This document shows positions 1-9,388 of a DNA stretch of 64,000 nt, in pieces. The notes under the pieces were generated by a model, which ran no database searches, was not told where the DNA came from, and saw only the letters and a list, made by a program, of their open reading frames with translations. The stretch's first letter is position 1. Each line of letters begins with the position of its first letter. The DNA is from Gemmatimonadota bacterium (GTDB taxonomy: Bacteria > Latescibacterota > UBA2968 > GCA-2709665), in NCBI GenBank assembly GCA_028877215.1, contig JAPPFJ010000033.1:1-64000 (forward strand), in the 5' to 3' direction. Made by a program: the position numbers and the translations under genes.

Positions 1-52
1 GCCACTTTTTCGCTCGCGCTCGGGAACTCACCGGTAATTTTAAAACAGCTTC

Positions 53-1306
53 TTAATCCTCGCGTGGAAGCGTCGGGTCTTCCAGTTCTCTCATCAGACG
101 CCCATATACCTTGTCCAGCGCCTCACGCGGAGACGCCGTACCCGCCAGAACCATCTGAATCGCCTCTCCCCATCCATCCTGGATCTTCGTCCATTCCGGA
201 TGCTTCGGCGTCAGTTTGATCAGGTCCACCTGCGCAAGGTAGTTCCGGATCGGCAGGGTCCGGTAATAGGCGTGCCCGGACACCGACCTGGTCACCGGCA
301 CGCCCCCGTTTTCCACGTCCATCAGCTCGCGATTCTCCGGACGCTGCGTGAAGCGGATGAAGTCATACGCCAGGTCCTTCTGCTTCGACGTGGAGAACAC
401 GGACAGAATATCCAGAATCAGCAGCATCTTCCGGTCGCGTCCCGCCGGCGTCATCAGAGGCTCGCACGAGACTCCGGCATCCAGGCACCGTACGTACTGC
501 CACGGCCCGCTGAACGTCAGACCCGCCTTTCCGGCGTCCATGACCGCATAGCAATCATCCGCGTTCAGATTCAGGATGCCCGGCGGCATGGCCCTGTCCA
601 CGAGGTGCATATCCGTGAGAAACGTCACGTACGCCTCCGCCTCGGGGCTGTTGATGGCCAGCCTGCCGTCGCGGTCGAAGAAATCGGCGCCGAAGCCCCA
701 CATCATGGCGATCTGTTCCTGCATCAGGTGTTTCGGCCTTCCCGCTCCCACACAGATCCCGTAGCGCTCGGGCGGGCTGTTCAGCTTGACTGCCAGGTCA
801 CGGACCGCCTCCCACGTGTCGGGCGGCGCGCTCACCCCCGCCTCTTCCATCCAGTCCCTGCGCGCGTAGAGAACCCGGTTGGCGCCCCACAGCGGTACCC
901 CGTACGTCGTTCCTCTGTATTCGCCCGCGCTGAGCGCCGTGGAAATCCACGCGTTTCGTTCGTCAGCCGTCATGTAGTCGTCCAGCGGCTCCAGCACCCC
1001 CCGCTCCGCGTACTCCGAAATCATTCCCATGAACAGATACCCTAGGTCCGGCAGCGTTCCTCCCTGTATCATGGTATTGAAGACCGTCGGACCCTGATCG
1101 TACGGGATGAACCGCTGCTCGATCCTCACACCCGGATGTTCCGCTTCGAAACCCTTCTTCCACGCCCGGAACGCTTCCCGTTCGGGGCCCATCCATGCGA
1201 TTCTGAGCGTCGTCTTCTCACCGGGCGATCCATCGTCGGACCCGCCGCAGGCGGCAAGCGCGTAAACGAAAAACAAGCCTGCCGAAAGCCATCGACCCAT
1301 CTGCAT
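53..1306 (-). CDS. ABC sugar-type extracellular solute-binding lipoprotein
   Basis: This is a family-1 extracellular solute-binding protein that would capture a sugar or oligosaccharide outside the membrane for an ABC importer. A signal peptide ends in a canonical lipobox (LAAC) followed by GGSDDG, so it should be lipid-anchored. The body has the usual family-1 layout, with an early segment on a crowded PDLGYLF-type hinge and length (417 aa) typical of the family. I chose the ATG at 1306 because GGGAG sits about nine bases upstream; an earlier in-frame ATG at 1336 overlaps the end of the upstream membrane-protein gene. It is the last gene of a minus-strand operon. No ABC permease or ATPase gene lies in the window, so its transport partner is elsewhere or replaced by the neighbouring membrane proteins. 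Confidence 0.85.
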   Translation of the reverse strand: MQMGRWLSAGLFFVYALAACGGSDDGSPGEKTTLRIAWMGPEREAFRAWKKGFEAEHPGVRIEQRFIPYDQGPTVFNTMIQGGTLPDLGYLFMGMISEYAERGVLEPLDDYMTADERNAWISTALSAGEYRGTTYGVPLWGANRVLYARRDWMEEAGVSAPPDTWEAVRDLAVKLNSPPERYGICVGAGRPKHLMQEQIAMMWGFGADFFDRDGRLAINSPEAEAYVTFLTDMHLVDRAMPPGILNLNADDCYAVMDAGKAGLTFSGPWQYVRCLDAGVSCEPLMTPAGRDRKMLLILDILSVFSTSKQKDLAYDFIRFTQRPENRELMDVENGGVPVTRSVSGHAYYRTLPIRNYLAQVDLIKLTPKHPEWTKIQDGWGEAIQMVLAGTASPREALDKVYGRLMRELEDPTLPRED

Positions 1307-1325
1307 ATTACGCTTCTCCCGTCTA

Positions 1326-3296
1326 TCAATACGCATGTACGCCGTGCCCCTCCCCGCCGAACCAGGTGATGTCCAGCACGAACGAAATGCCCACGTTCAA
1401 CGCATACCCGACCATCAATCCCAGGAAAAAGGGAATGGAACGCCGGTACAGAAAAACGCCGCCCGCCTTCAGTACGATCGCTTTTACCGACCACGCGAGG
1501 AATACCGAGAGCACCGAATGCACCGTCATTCCCGACCAGGTAACGGCCAGGCCCAGCGGGTGCAGCGGCCACCAGGGTACCCGGTAACGCAAAAACGTCA
1601 GCGCGAGCATCGCGATGCAGCCGGCTCCGAAGTACCCGAAAACCTCGGGCTTCACCGGGTCGGGGCTGGACATCATGCTCACGAATGAGTTGAACGTGGG
1701 CACGGTCCGTCGCAGCAGCGCGATGCTGCCGAAATTGTACGCGCCGATCGTATATCCCCAGTAGAGCGTCAGGCCGACCGACGTCGCCACGGCCCCGACC
1801 AGGCCCAGCGCAACGGCGAGACCCAGCCTCCGTCGGTTTCCGCCGATCAGGTCGCCGATCTTCGCCACGTGCGCGAGCGCCGGCATGAAGAGCCCCCGGC
1901 CGTCGTTGCGAAGGGCGAAGGAAAAGGCAAGCGCCGTCATCGCGCGACCGGGAATCGCCGCGGGCCCGACGGTGCGCAGGATCGCGGTCTGCGGGAACAT
2001 GGGCGAGCTGACGTACAGCAGGCCGGACTGCGCCACCACCCGCGCGATGCCCAGGTAGGTAATGAAAAAGAGAAGCACCAGTACCGTAGAAAGGAGCAGT
2101 CCCATGCCCGAATTGTAGAACCAGGCGATGATGAAAACCAGACTCAACGCCGCGCCGCTCACGGCTGTCCGGTAGGACAGGATCTCATCGGCATCGTCGC
2201 CGGACGGACGGAGCGCACCTCTGAGGACCTGTCGCAGGTGTTTCCGGGCCGTCCACAGCCCCCACACCACCAGCGTACACAACGCACCGATGCTCTGCCA
2301 CGACACGGCCGCCCCGCCCGAGATCCCGCCAACGCCCAGCCTCCCGAAGGCGAATACCTCCCACATCGCCATGAAGTGGAAGAACCAGATGCTGAAGAGC
2401 ACGTCCAGATTGGCCAGATACGCGAAGCCGATCGTATAGAAATTGATGGTCGTGTGGAGCGGCGGGAATCCCTTGAAGAAGGTCGTCCATCGCGACGGGA
2501 TGCCTAGCGGAATCTCGGGAAACCCCGGCGCGAAGTGCGACATCATGTTCCAGGTCATCACCAGGGTGGCGGCCCCGAATCCGAATTTGAACGCACGGGT
2601 GCGCATGAACCCCGGAAACAGGCCTCCCTCCCGCGCATCTCCGGCCATGTCCGCGGCCACCTGCGCGAGCGGGTACACCAGGCGTTCGTACTCCACCCAC
2701 TGCCGGCGCAGAATCACCATCATACACATCGAAGCAAAGGCGAAAGCGCCCACGAGGGCCATCCACCAGCTCAGCGGTCCGGCCCAGGCGCCCACGGGTA
2801 TCGGAGCATCCTTCGAGGGGAGGCCTTCGAACAGCATCCTCATGGTGCCGCCGCGGTTCGAAGGTGCGATCCAGTCCGGCATATGGATATGAAAAAAAGC
2901 GCTCCACTGGTTTTCCGGGGTTGCCAGGTAGTACGGAACCGAGATCGTTCCCAGGAGCGTAGTCATCAGACTGAATCCGGGTATCATCGCACCGGTCAGG
3001 CCCATCGCGACCACCACCAGAATCTCCGACCGGGACAGCCCCCAGCCGTGCCGCAACGCCCTGAGCGCGGGATTGACGAACAGCGCCAGGAGCATGAACG
3101 GCACGAACAGCCCCATCGGAAAGTGGGTCACCTGCAGCCAGGAAGCCCGGATCAGATAGAGCGAGTAGAGGATCCAAAAGTTGACGAAGACCACCATCAA
3201 CAGACCGATCCCGACGGACCTCGCCGTGACTGCGCTTCGCATATCCCGAGGGGCTTCTTTCAGTGGCTCCTCGGTATTTATCTGCGATGATTCCAT
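1326..3296 (-). CDS. DUF6785/DUF6784-type polytopic membrane protein, copy 2
   Basis: A 656-aa integral membrane protein with at least twelve hydrophobic segments, the first near residues 25-45, and a short cytoplasmic N-terminus. It matches the general pattern of DUF6785/DUF6784 proteins, a poorly characterised group that I recall as distantly related to oligopeptide-transporter-like (OPT) carriers. It is clearly paralogous to the next gene upstream: both share the motif LRRQW near the end of the N-terminal third, FYTIGFAYLANL/FANL in the middle, and LTFLRYR..WWP.HP.GLAV near the C-terminus. Position next to a solute-binding lipoprotein and a secreted beta-helix protein suggests solute transport, but this is inference. 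The ATG at 3296 is preferred over an upstream TTG at 3308. A repeat end lies immediately upstream. Confidence 0.75.
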   Translation of the reverse strand: MESSQINTEEPLKEAPRDMRSAVTARSVGIGLLMVVFVNFWILYSLYLIRASWLQVTHFPMGLFVPFMLLALFVNPALRALRHGWGLSRSEILVVVAMGLTGAMIPGFSLMTTLLGTISVPYYLATPENQWSAFFHIHMPDWIAPSNRGGTMRMLFEGLPSKDAPIPVGAWAGPLSWWMALVGAFAFASMCMMVILRRQWVEYERLVYPLAQVAADMAGDAREGGLFPGFMRTRAFKFGFGAATLVMTWNMMSHFAPGFPEIPLGIPSRWTTFFKGFPPLHTTINFYTIGFAYLANLDVLFSIWFFHFMAMWEVFAFGRLGVGGISGGAAVSWQSIGALCTLVVWGLWTARKHLRQVLRGALRPSGDDADEILSYRTAVSGAALSLVFIIAWFYNSGMGLLLSTVLVLLFFITYLGIARVVAQSGLLYVSSPMFPQTAILRTVGPAAIPGRAMTALAFSFALRNDGRGLFMPALAHVAKIGDLIGGNRRRLGLAVALGLVGAVATSVGLTLYWGYTIGAYNFGSIALLRRTVPTFNSFVSMMSSPDPVKPEVFGYFGAGCIAMLALTFLRYRVPWWPLHPLGLAVTWSGMTVHSVLSVFLAWSVKAIVLKAGGVFLYRRSIPFFLGLMVGYALNVGISFVLDITWFGGEGHGVHAY

Positions 3297-3692
3297 GGAT
3301 GTCGTCAATCAGCCTCAATTTAAAAAAGACAACAGTCAAATTGGCCACAATGAGCCTGAATGCGGGAAGAGGGTAGACCAAAAGCGGTGAGACGGAAGCC
3401 GGGAGAGGGTAGAAGACCACACCACAGCCCACCACCTGGTGAGAGGGGAGCCGGGAGACGGGAGAGATTACCTGCCTTGTGAGGATTCCTATCGTGCCAA
3501 AGGCAAGGAGGAATATCTCATCTGGCAAGGATTTCATCTACCGTCTTACGTCTTGCGTCTACCCGATTTTCTCACCTCTACCCGCCTTTCTTCTACCGTC
3601 TTACGTCTCCCGGCTACCCACTTCTGAGGGGCTTGCCTGCCGACCAGACCTCGTCGCAGGCACGATCAGCCGAAGTCACTCGATCATTCCCG
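3297..3692. repeat. Intergenic hairpin repeat, type A copy 1
   Basis: This gene-free gap between the two membrane-protein genes is almost wholly repetitive. Its left end (3305-3345) is an AT-rich block resembling the ends of the R-type repeats near 25.9, 42.5 and 61.5 kb. The rest is a long imperfect inverted repeat built from short words such as GGGTAGA, CGGGAGACG and TAAGACGGTAGA on one arm and their complements on the other (about 3360-3470 and 3530-3625). In the centre a six-base stem TGCCTT/AAGGCA (3473-3478 and 3500-3505) closes a 21-nt loop. Two further copies lie at 42.5 and 55.6 kb. Confidence 0.75.
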
Positions 3693-5678
3693 CTACCACC
3701 AGTGCACCTGGTGTCCCTGCCCGGGAAACCAGATGGCATCGACGGTAAAGGCCAGCACAACGCCCGCCGTGTATCCCACCAGCAGACCCAGGAACAAGGG
3801 CTTGGACCGGCGGTAGAGGGCGACACCGCCTACGCGCATGACAACCGCCTTGGCAGCCCACGCCATGAATACCGGCATCGCCAGGCTGTATACGTTGTCC
3901 GCGGCGGCCACGGCCAGCCCGATGGGGTGGATCGGCCACCAGGAAAAGCGGTACCGCAGGAACGTGAGTACCGCCATCAGACCCGCGCCGATACCGAAGA
4001 ACAACACCCGGCTCAACTCGGGCGCACCCGGCGTACGCATCTGTCCCAGGGTGGTGGAGAAGACCGCCTTGGGATTCCCGTTGAAGAACAGCCGGGAGAA
4101 GTTGTAGGCGCCGTGCGTATGGCCCAGATGAAGCGTAAACCAGATTGATGAGACGAGCCCCGCGAAGACGCCCACCGTGACGCACAACAGCAGGAGGCGC
4201 CGGTTTCCGCGGATCCGGTCCGCCAGGCGCACAGCCTGCGCCAGCCCGGGCGTAAAGAGTCCCCGCATATAGTCGATCAGCGCGTAGGAAAGCGCGATGG
4301 ACGTCAGACACGCTCCGGAGAGTCCGTAGGTGCCCCGCAGGTCCATCACGAAGGCCTGCGGCGTCACCGTGCCCTGCGCGTACGCCACACCGGCCTCGGA
4401 CACGACCCGGGCCAGTCCGATATAGATGATGCCCAGCGCGAACAGGAACATCGCCGCCGAAATCGCGTCCATGCCGGATCGATGGAGCCAGAACAGCGTG
4501 AAAATTACGCTCAGCAGCAGGCCCAGGACCGATGCCCGGTACGACAGGACCTCCCTGCCGTCGTCCAGCGGATGGTCCGGCCGCAGCGCCTTGAGGAACA
4601 CTCCCCTCAGGTGGGTTCGGGCGACCCACAGGCGCCACGCGACGAGGCATGCAAGCGCGCCGAAGCACTGCCACGCCTCGGTGGGCGGATCCGCGCTGAA
4701 GGTATCCGTGGACCGTTCGATCTGGTACCCGAGCCGGTTGAAGATGCCCCCCTCAACCACGTGTACCAGGAAGAAGAACCAGATGCTGAACAGCACCTGC
4801 AGGTTGGCGAAATACGCGAACCCGATGGTGTAGAACTGCAGGGGCTGGATATAGACGCCCGGAGAGTAGCGCGTAAAGCGGAAGTAGCCCGCGTGGGGAA
4901 AGAACCGGATGCCGGGCATCCCGTGGAAGAACCAGGATGTGGCGTGCCAGGCGAACAGCGCGAATGCGAATACGGCGCCGAACCAGAAGAGCCGGCCCTT
5001 CATGAAGTCCGGTAGCGTACTCCGGGACGACGCGCCTTCCGCCATTTCCATCGGCACGGCGGCAAGAGGATAGACCAGCTTCTCGTTTTCGGCCCACTGT
5101 CGTCGCAGAATGACCATCGCGCAGGCCGAACCGACCAGGAGCGCCGCGACCAGGCTGCCCCACCACGCCAGGGGCGCGAGCCACGCATTCCAGGCATCGA
5201 CCCCGGCCGCGCCGCCTTCGAAGAACGCCCGAAGCGCATCTCTGTCTGATGGGACCATCCATGCCTGAAGATGCGGGTGGTAGTATTCCGCCCACCCGTT
5301 CTCCGGCGTTGCGAAGTAGATCGGGCTGCCGATCACCCCCACCAGGAACCCGGTGACACCGGACGTCGGCACCACCGAGCCCACCATCCCGATCGCCGCC
5401 ACCGTCAACAGCTCGGAAGGCGACAGAACTGCGCGCGGCCTGATCCGCCGGAGCAGCGGGTTCACGCCGCCCACCAGGGCGATGAAAATGCTCAGCAGCG
5501 TCAGCTGAAAGAAACTCAGGTTGAGCCGGGAGGAGCGTACGACTGTCTCCGCGTAGGTCACCCAGAGGTTGATCGCGACCACGGCCAGCACGCCGATGAA
5601 CACTGCCCGGAGGGTGATCCCTTCTTTTGACCTCGAGTGCTGCTCAACCGAAAGGGATTTCGCCCCGGATCGATCCAT
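3693..5678 (-). CDS. DUF6785/DUF6784-type polytopic membrane protein, copy 1
   Basis: A 661-aa multi-spanning membrane protein and the upstream paralog of the gene at 1326-3296. The first transmembrane segment follows a polar N-terminus of about 22 residues, and roughly a dozen more hydrophobic stretches follow. Shared landmarks with its paralog include LSPSELLTVAAIGMVG versus LSRSEILVVVAMGLTG, YYFATPENGW-like loops and a C-terminal RRSKPLFLGLLVGY versus RRSIPFFLGLMVGY. The ATG at 5678 has AAGGCGG upstream. It starts 32 bp after the beta-helix gene, so both are probably co-transcribed. Family membership is recognised by pattern; the substrate is unknown. Confidence 0.75.
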   Translation of the reverse strand: MDRSGAKSLSVEQHSRSKEGITLRAVFIGVLAVVAINLWVTYAETVVRSSRLNLSFFQLTLLSIFIALVGGVNPLLRRIRPRAVLSPSELLTVAAIGMVGSVVPTSGVTGFLVGVIGSPIYFATPENGWAEYYHPHLQAWMVPSDRDALRAFFEGGAAGVDAWNAWLAPLAWWGSLVAALLVGSACAMVILRRQWAENEKLVYPLAAVPMEMAEGASSRSTLPDFMKGRLFWFGAVFAFALFAWHATSWFFHGMPGIRFFPHAGYFRFTRYSPGVYIQPLQFYTIGFAYFANLQVLFSIWFFFLVHVVEGGIFNRLGYQIERSTDTFSADPPTEAWQCFGALACLVAWRLWVARTHLRGVFLKALRPDHPLDDGREVLSYRASVLGLLLSVIFTLFWLHRSGMDAISAAMFLFALGIIYIGLARVVSEAGVAYAQGTVTPQAFVMDLRGTYGLSGACLTSIALSYALIDYMRGLFTPGLAQAVRLADRIRGNRRLLLLCVTVGVFAGLVSSIWFTLHLGHTHGAYNFSRLFFNGNPKAVFSTTLGQMRTPGAPELSRVLFFGIGAGLMAVLTFLRYRFSWWPIHPIGLAVAAADNVYSLAMPVFMAWAAKAVVMRVGGVALYRRSKPLFLGLLVGYTAGVVLAFTVDAIWFPGQGHQVHWW

Positions 5679-5710
5679 ATCCGCCTTTTTCCGTGTCTCT
5701 CAGCAGAACC

Positions 5711-8065
5711 TCATCCTTCAGCTGGTAGAATCGCGAACTCGTCGAACCAGAAGTGCTGTCCTTCTCTTGCGTTCCCGTGCGTATAGAATCGGAAGCGCCG
5801 CAAATGACGGACTTCCTCGATGTGTTCGCGAATCGTCCGCGCATCCAGTTCCGCAATGTGCCATCGGCCGTCATCCAGCAAAGCGCATGAATCCGTATCG
5901 GGGTATGGACCGCAATCGCGGGACGATGTCCCCCCGACAATTACAACCCCCTCCCCATATGCTTCGGCGGGAAATGCCTGGAGCCACAGACCCACCGGAA
6001 CCCCCTCGGTTATCCGATAGGCAAACCGGATGAACGGGTAGGCGTCGATATCCCATTCCCCGGGAGCGAGACTGCAGCCCAGGTCGGAGCCGTCGGTCTC
6101 AGCGAAGAGCCGAACGCACCTGCTTCCCTCGAAACCACCGGTAACGAAGTCGTGGCCTGTCAGCCGGTTTCCGCGGTAGATCTTGAACAGGTAGCCCCAA
6201 TCCAGCACGGTCTCTTCTTCGAAATCGACCACGAGCATCGGCGCGGCAGGATCCACCGGCTGTTCCACCCTTACGAACGCCACGTCGACGTCCTCGTCGC
6301 CGTCCGCGTACCTCACGCGGACCCGAGACGGATAGTGACCGGGCTCCGAATACGCGTGAACGGCGTCGCCCGCCTCCATCGAGTCACCGTCGCCGAAGTC
6401 CCACAGGACAGAAGCGATGTCCTTTCCCGCCGGATCCACGTGAAACCCGACTTCATCTCCGGGTTCCACCCTGACCGGCTCGGCCCTCGCGATCAGGCGC
6501 CCTGGACTCCCCGGTCCACGCTGGCACGCGCCGATATCAGGCGCCGCGCCCGACCAGGGAAGGCTCACCGGATCGCCGGCAGCCCATTCGATCGCCCGGT
6601 CCAGAACGAGCAGGTCCGGCTGATAGTAGTTGAGCACGACTTTCTCGACGCGGGCGGTCCGATCGCCTTTCCCTATGGCTACCAGGTCGCCCTTCTCGCC
6701 CTCGATGCCGAACCCGTCGTAGAAGTATCTGCCGTCGTCGACGGGGACCTCCCGGCCGCGCCCGGCGCGTCTCGTCCGCGTCAGCGCACGTCCCGCGTCG
6801 ATGCACGGACTGTTCGGGCGCAGGCGAAAATCGCGGTTTGACGAGTCCACGAAGCCGGGGTCCACGTCGAGGTTATCCTCGAATTCCCGCCAGTGTCCCC
6901 GGACCACCGAGTTCCGATTGGCTTCGTCCACCGCCAGGAACCGGTCTCCGTACCGCACCACGCGCTGTCCGCCGTCCGTGCCCCGGAGCACGTTGTTAAG
7001 AAACAAGTTGTCACCCGCGATTCCATCGCCCCTCGCGATCTGGACGGCACCCCCGTACTTGTCGTTTCGGAAGAAGATATTGTTGACGAACACGTTCGAG
7101 CTTACGTTGATCCCGTTCAGTTCCCACCCGTAACCGAGGTTGTCCGCGATTGTATTGTGGTACACCCTGGAATTGACGAAGCGGAACGGATCGCGCACGT
7201 GGTAGTTGACCGGCACGTAACTCAATGAGTTGAGCGGCGTATGCCGGTTTCCGTAGACCCGGTTAAAGCGGATGATACCGTCGATCAACAGATTCTTCGC
7301 ACGGCTGTCGGCGGAATGCGCGCTGTCGAGCGCCTCGGTAACGATATTTCCCTCCACCAGGGCCCGCCCCGAAGCCCAGAATTCATAGTTGCGCCCCCAT
7401 GGGTTGTGAAAGCAGTTCGACCGTACCACCAGATTGTTCGTCATCGAAATCTGCAGCGGACAATGCCCGACCCGCGCGAACGCGTTTCCCTCGATCAGCA
7501 CGTACGTGCATTCGACGACCTGGCACATATTACCGCCGACGCGGTCCTTCCGGAATACGTTGTCGAGAAGGCGCACGTGTATGCATCGGGTCAGCACGAA
7601 CGGGGTTGCGTCGCTGGCTTTCTCCATATAGCAACCCGTTACGGAAAGGCGGTTGCATTCATCGGCACGCATCCACGGCCCGTCGCCGGGCGCAATCCGG
7701 AAGTCTTCGATGCTGATGTTCCGCTTATGCTGCAGATCCACGGCCAACCGACTCTCTCCGCCACCTGCAAGCACCGCCGCGTGCCTCGCCGCCGACCGGA
7801 ATCGGATGGGCGCATCCGGCGTTCCCGAAGACTCCGGCGCGATCGTGCCATGGTAGGTCCCCGGCCGAAAGACCACGGCGTCTCCCGCCCCCGCGCCGGC
7901 ATTCGCACGATCGATGCTTCTCCAGGGAGAGCCCCGTCCGCCGGAGCCCGAGTCATCGCCATCCGGCGCCAGGTAGAACACCGCGCCCAGGCAGGGTACG
8001 GCGAGGGTCGCCAAGAAAACGACCAGATCCATGGACACGAGGGCTGTTTCGGACGCAAGCAGCAT
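5711..8065 (-). CDS. Secreted parallel beta-helix protein with PKD and C-terminal carbohydrate-binding-like domain
   Basis: A 784-aa exported protein. After a signal peptide (hydrophobic stretch ending around GAVFYLAPDG) the first half has the opening typical of right-handed beta-helix polysaccharidases (an SPWRSIDRAN..AGDAVVFRPGTYHG segment), followed by many short N-rich turns such as NNIFFRND and NNVLRG. A PKD domain with the DFGDGDS core lies near residue 560, and the last 170 residues form a beta-sandwich like discoidin or carbohydrate-binding modules, ending with FWFDEFAIL. It probably binds or cleaves an extracellular polysaccharide. I chose ATG 8065 because GGAGAAGGAA precedes it; a longer reading frame to 8119 would overlap the dioxygenase gene. 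Confidence 0.8.
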   Translation of the reverse strand: MLLASETALVSMDLVVFLATLAVPCLGAVFYLAPDGDDSGSGGRGSPWRSIDRANAGAGAGDAVVFRPGTYHGTIAPESSGTPDAPIRFRSAARHAAVLAGGGESRLAVDLQHKRNISIEDFRIAPGDGPWMRADECNRLSVTGCYMEKASDATPFVLTRCIHVRLLDNVFRKDRVGGNMCQVVECTYVLIEGNAFARVGHCPLQISMTNNLVVRSNCFHNPWGRNYEFWASGRALVEGNIVTEALDSAHSADSRAKNLLIDGIIRFNRVYGNRHTPLNSLSYVPVNYHVRDPFRFVNSRVYHNTIADNLGYGWELNGINVSSNVFVNNIFFRNDKYGGAVQIARGDGIAGDNLFLNNVLRGTDGGQRVVRYGDRFLAVDEANRNSVVRGHWREFEDNLDVDPGFVDSSNRDFRLRPNSPCIDAGRALTRTRRAGRGREVPVDDGRYFYDGFGIEGEKGDLVAIGKGDRTARVEKVVLNYYQPDLLVLDRAIEWAAGDPVSLPWSGAAPDIGACQRGPGSPGRLIARAEPVRVEPGDEVGFHVDPAGKDIASVLWDFGDGDSMEAGDAVHAYSEPGHYPSRVRVRYADGDEDVDVAFVRVEQPVDPAAPMLVVDFEEETVLDWGYLFKIYRGNRLTGHDFVTGGFEGSRCVRLFAETDGSDLGCSLAPGEWDIDAYPFIRFAYRITEGVPVGLWLQAFPAEAYGEGVVIVGGTSSRDCGPYPDTDSCALLDDGRWHIAELDARTIREHIEEVRHLRRFRFYTHGNAREGQHFWFDEFAILPAEG

Positions 8066-8096
8066 TTCCTTCTCCAACGGATGTCCGCGGCGCGAC

Positions 8097-8981
8097 TCAG
8101 GCGGGACCTCCGGACGCACGCGCCTGGCATGCTTCCTCTTCTTCGATCAACGGCACGAGGCTGGGCCGTCTGCTGGCGAAGGGGGGGGTCATCAATGCGC
8201 GCTGCAACGGCGTCAATTCATCCTTGAAGGACTCGTATCCGTCCGGGTGGATAGCCGGCCCGGACCCGAATACCATATCTCCCGAGCCGTATCGATAAAG
8301 CAGCGTTCGGCGTTCGTGGGACGCCGTCCAGGGAAACGTGCCGTGGGTGAGCGCCTCGGTGAAGATCAGCGCCGATCCCGCCTTCATCGGGAGGTGCCTG
8401 AACCACTCAGGGTGGGCATCCAGCCGCCGAACGTCATTCGGGCAGGCATAGTTCGCCCTGTGGCTCCCGGGAATACAGGCGAATCCCCCGTCCCCCGGAT
8501 TGATGTCCGTAAGCTGGTAGCAGACCGCCATCAGCCCGTTCCACATCCGTCCGTCCTGAAACTCGTAATAGTACGGGCCCCTAGGCGTGCCGCCCCCGTG
8601 AAACAGGAACCCCTCCGCGCCAGCCGTCATGCTGATTCCGTTCGCGTTTCCGTAGCGAAATCCGTCGCCGATCAGTTCCAGCATGTAGCGCATTGTCCGT
8701 GGCTGGGTCAGCAGGTCCCGGAAGGGCTGGCACCAGGGTTTGGGCCAGTTCAGAATATTCATGATATCCCCGCGGCCGTGGGAACCCTTCAACAGGGGCG
8801 CGGCCCTTCCCCCATGCTGTTTGGCGGCGCCGGACAACCGCAACTCGCCCTCCCGGATGTGGACCTGATCCGGGTTGTTGTCGATCGCCTCGTTCAGCGC
8901 CGCCACTTCGTCGGTTGTCAGGATATCCTCGACAACGATGAATCCGTTCACGTCGAAATGATATCGCTCATAGTTGTCCAT
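8097..8981 (-). CDS. Phytanoyl-CoA dioxygenase family protein with HxG in place of HxD
   Basis: A 294-aa Fe(II)/2-oxoglutarate oxygenase of the PhyH superfamily. The core reads PGDGGFACIPGSHRANY (around residues 162-178), with the distal histidine in LTHGTF at 213 and a likely 2-oxoglutarate-binding arginine at 225. The proximal metal motif is FHGGG at 127-131, so the usual HxD carboxylate ligand appears as glycine, whereas the three other dioxygenases in the window keep HxD. ATG 8981 has GGAGGGG upstream. It heads the minus-strand operon running to position 53. A run of nine G/C bases near 8178-8186 sits in the C-terminal coding part. The substrate is unknown. Confidence 0.8.
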   Translation of the reverse strand: MDNYERYHFDVNGFIVVEDILTTDEVAALNEAIDNNPDQVHIREGELRLSGAAKQHGGRAAPLLKGSHGRGDIMNILNWPKPWCQPFRDLLTQPRTMRYMLELIGDGFRYGNANGISMTAGAEGFLFHGGGTPRGPYYYEFQDGRMWNGLMAVCYQLTDINPGDGGFACIPGSHRANYACPNDVRRLDAHPEWFRHLPMKAGSALIFTEALTHGTFPWTASHERRTLLYRYGSGDMVFGSGPAIHPDGYESFKDELTPLQRALMTPPFASRRPSLVPLIEEEEACQARASGGPA

Positions 8982-9004
8982 CGGCCCCTCCGTGTTTTTG
9001 CGGA

Positions 9005-9215
9005 TGCTGCTTGGAAAATCGAACGATAAACTGCGAAGAAACGAGACTACGAAAGGCGAAACTACGAATAGACGAGACTACGAAACTGCGAAAGACGAAA
9101 CTGCGAAACTACGAGATTACGAAAGAACGGGAATACATCATACACTCTTGGCCTCGTCACCTCTTCGCCTTTTCGTATTCTCGTATTCTCGTATTTCGGT
9201 AGCTGAGATCAATTG
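9005..9215. repeat. Micro-repeat hairpin element
   Basis: The gap 8982-9388 holds a compositionally odd block. The left side is made of reiterated words (CGAAACTACGA, CGAGACTACGA, GCGAAAGACGA) from about 9018 to 9130. The right side (about 9165-9205) carries their complements (TTCGTATTCTCGTATTCTCG), so the transcript of either strand could fold into a long imperfect hairpin. It has the same build as the type A repeats but a different word set. A smaller GC hairpin (TGCCC/GGGGCA) lies near 9262-9278. No gene is visible in the gap. Confidence 0.65.
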
Positions 9216-9388
9216 CCATAAGAGGTCCAAAACCACAATGCAACGATTTTCATCACTTTGGGTGCCCTTTACGGGGCATGACAACTGTCTTGGTGTTCGT
9301 TTTGAGATCACGCCTGTCCAGGACCGAAACCGACCTGGGACCGGTGTGGTTGGCGTTCCCGGGAGCGACTACACGGTTTTGCCCGATC

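Noticed and set aside
8176..8187. Run of nine G bases in the dioxygenase gene, a possible phase-variable tract
   Set aside because: It is short, lies near the 3' end, and there is no sign of a frameshift product or surface-exposed role.
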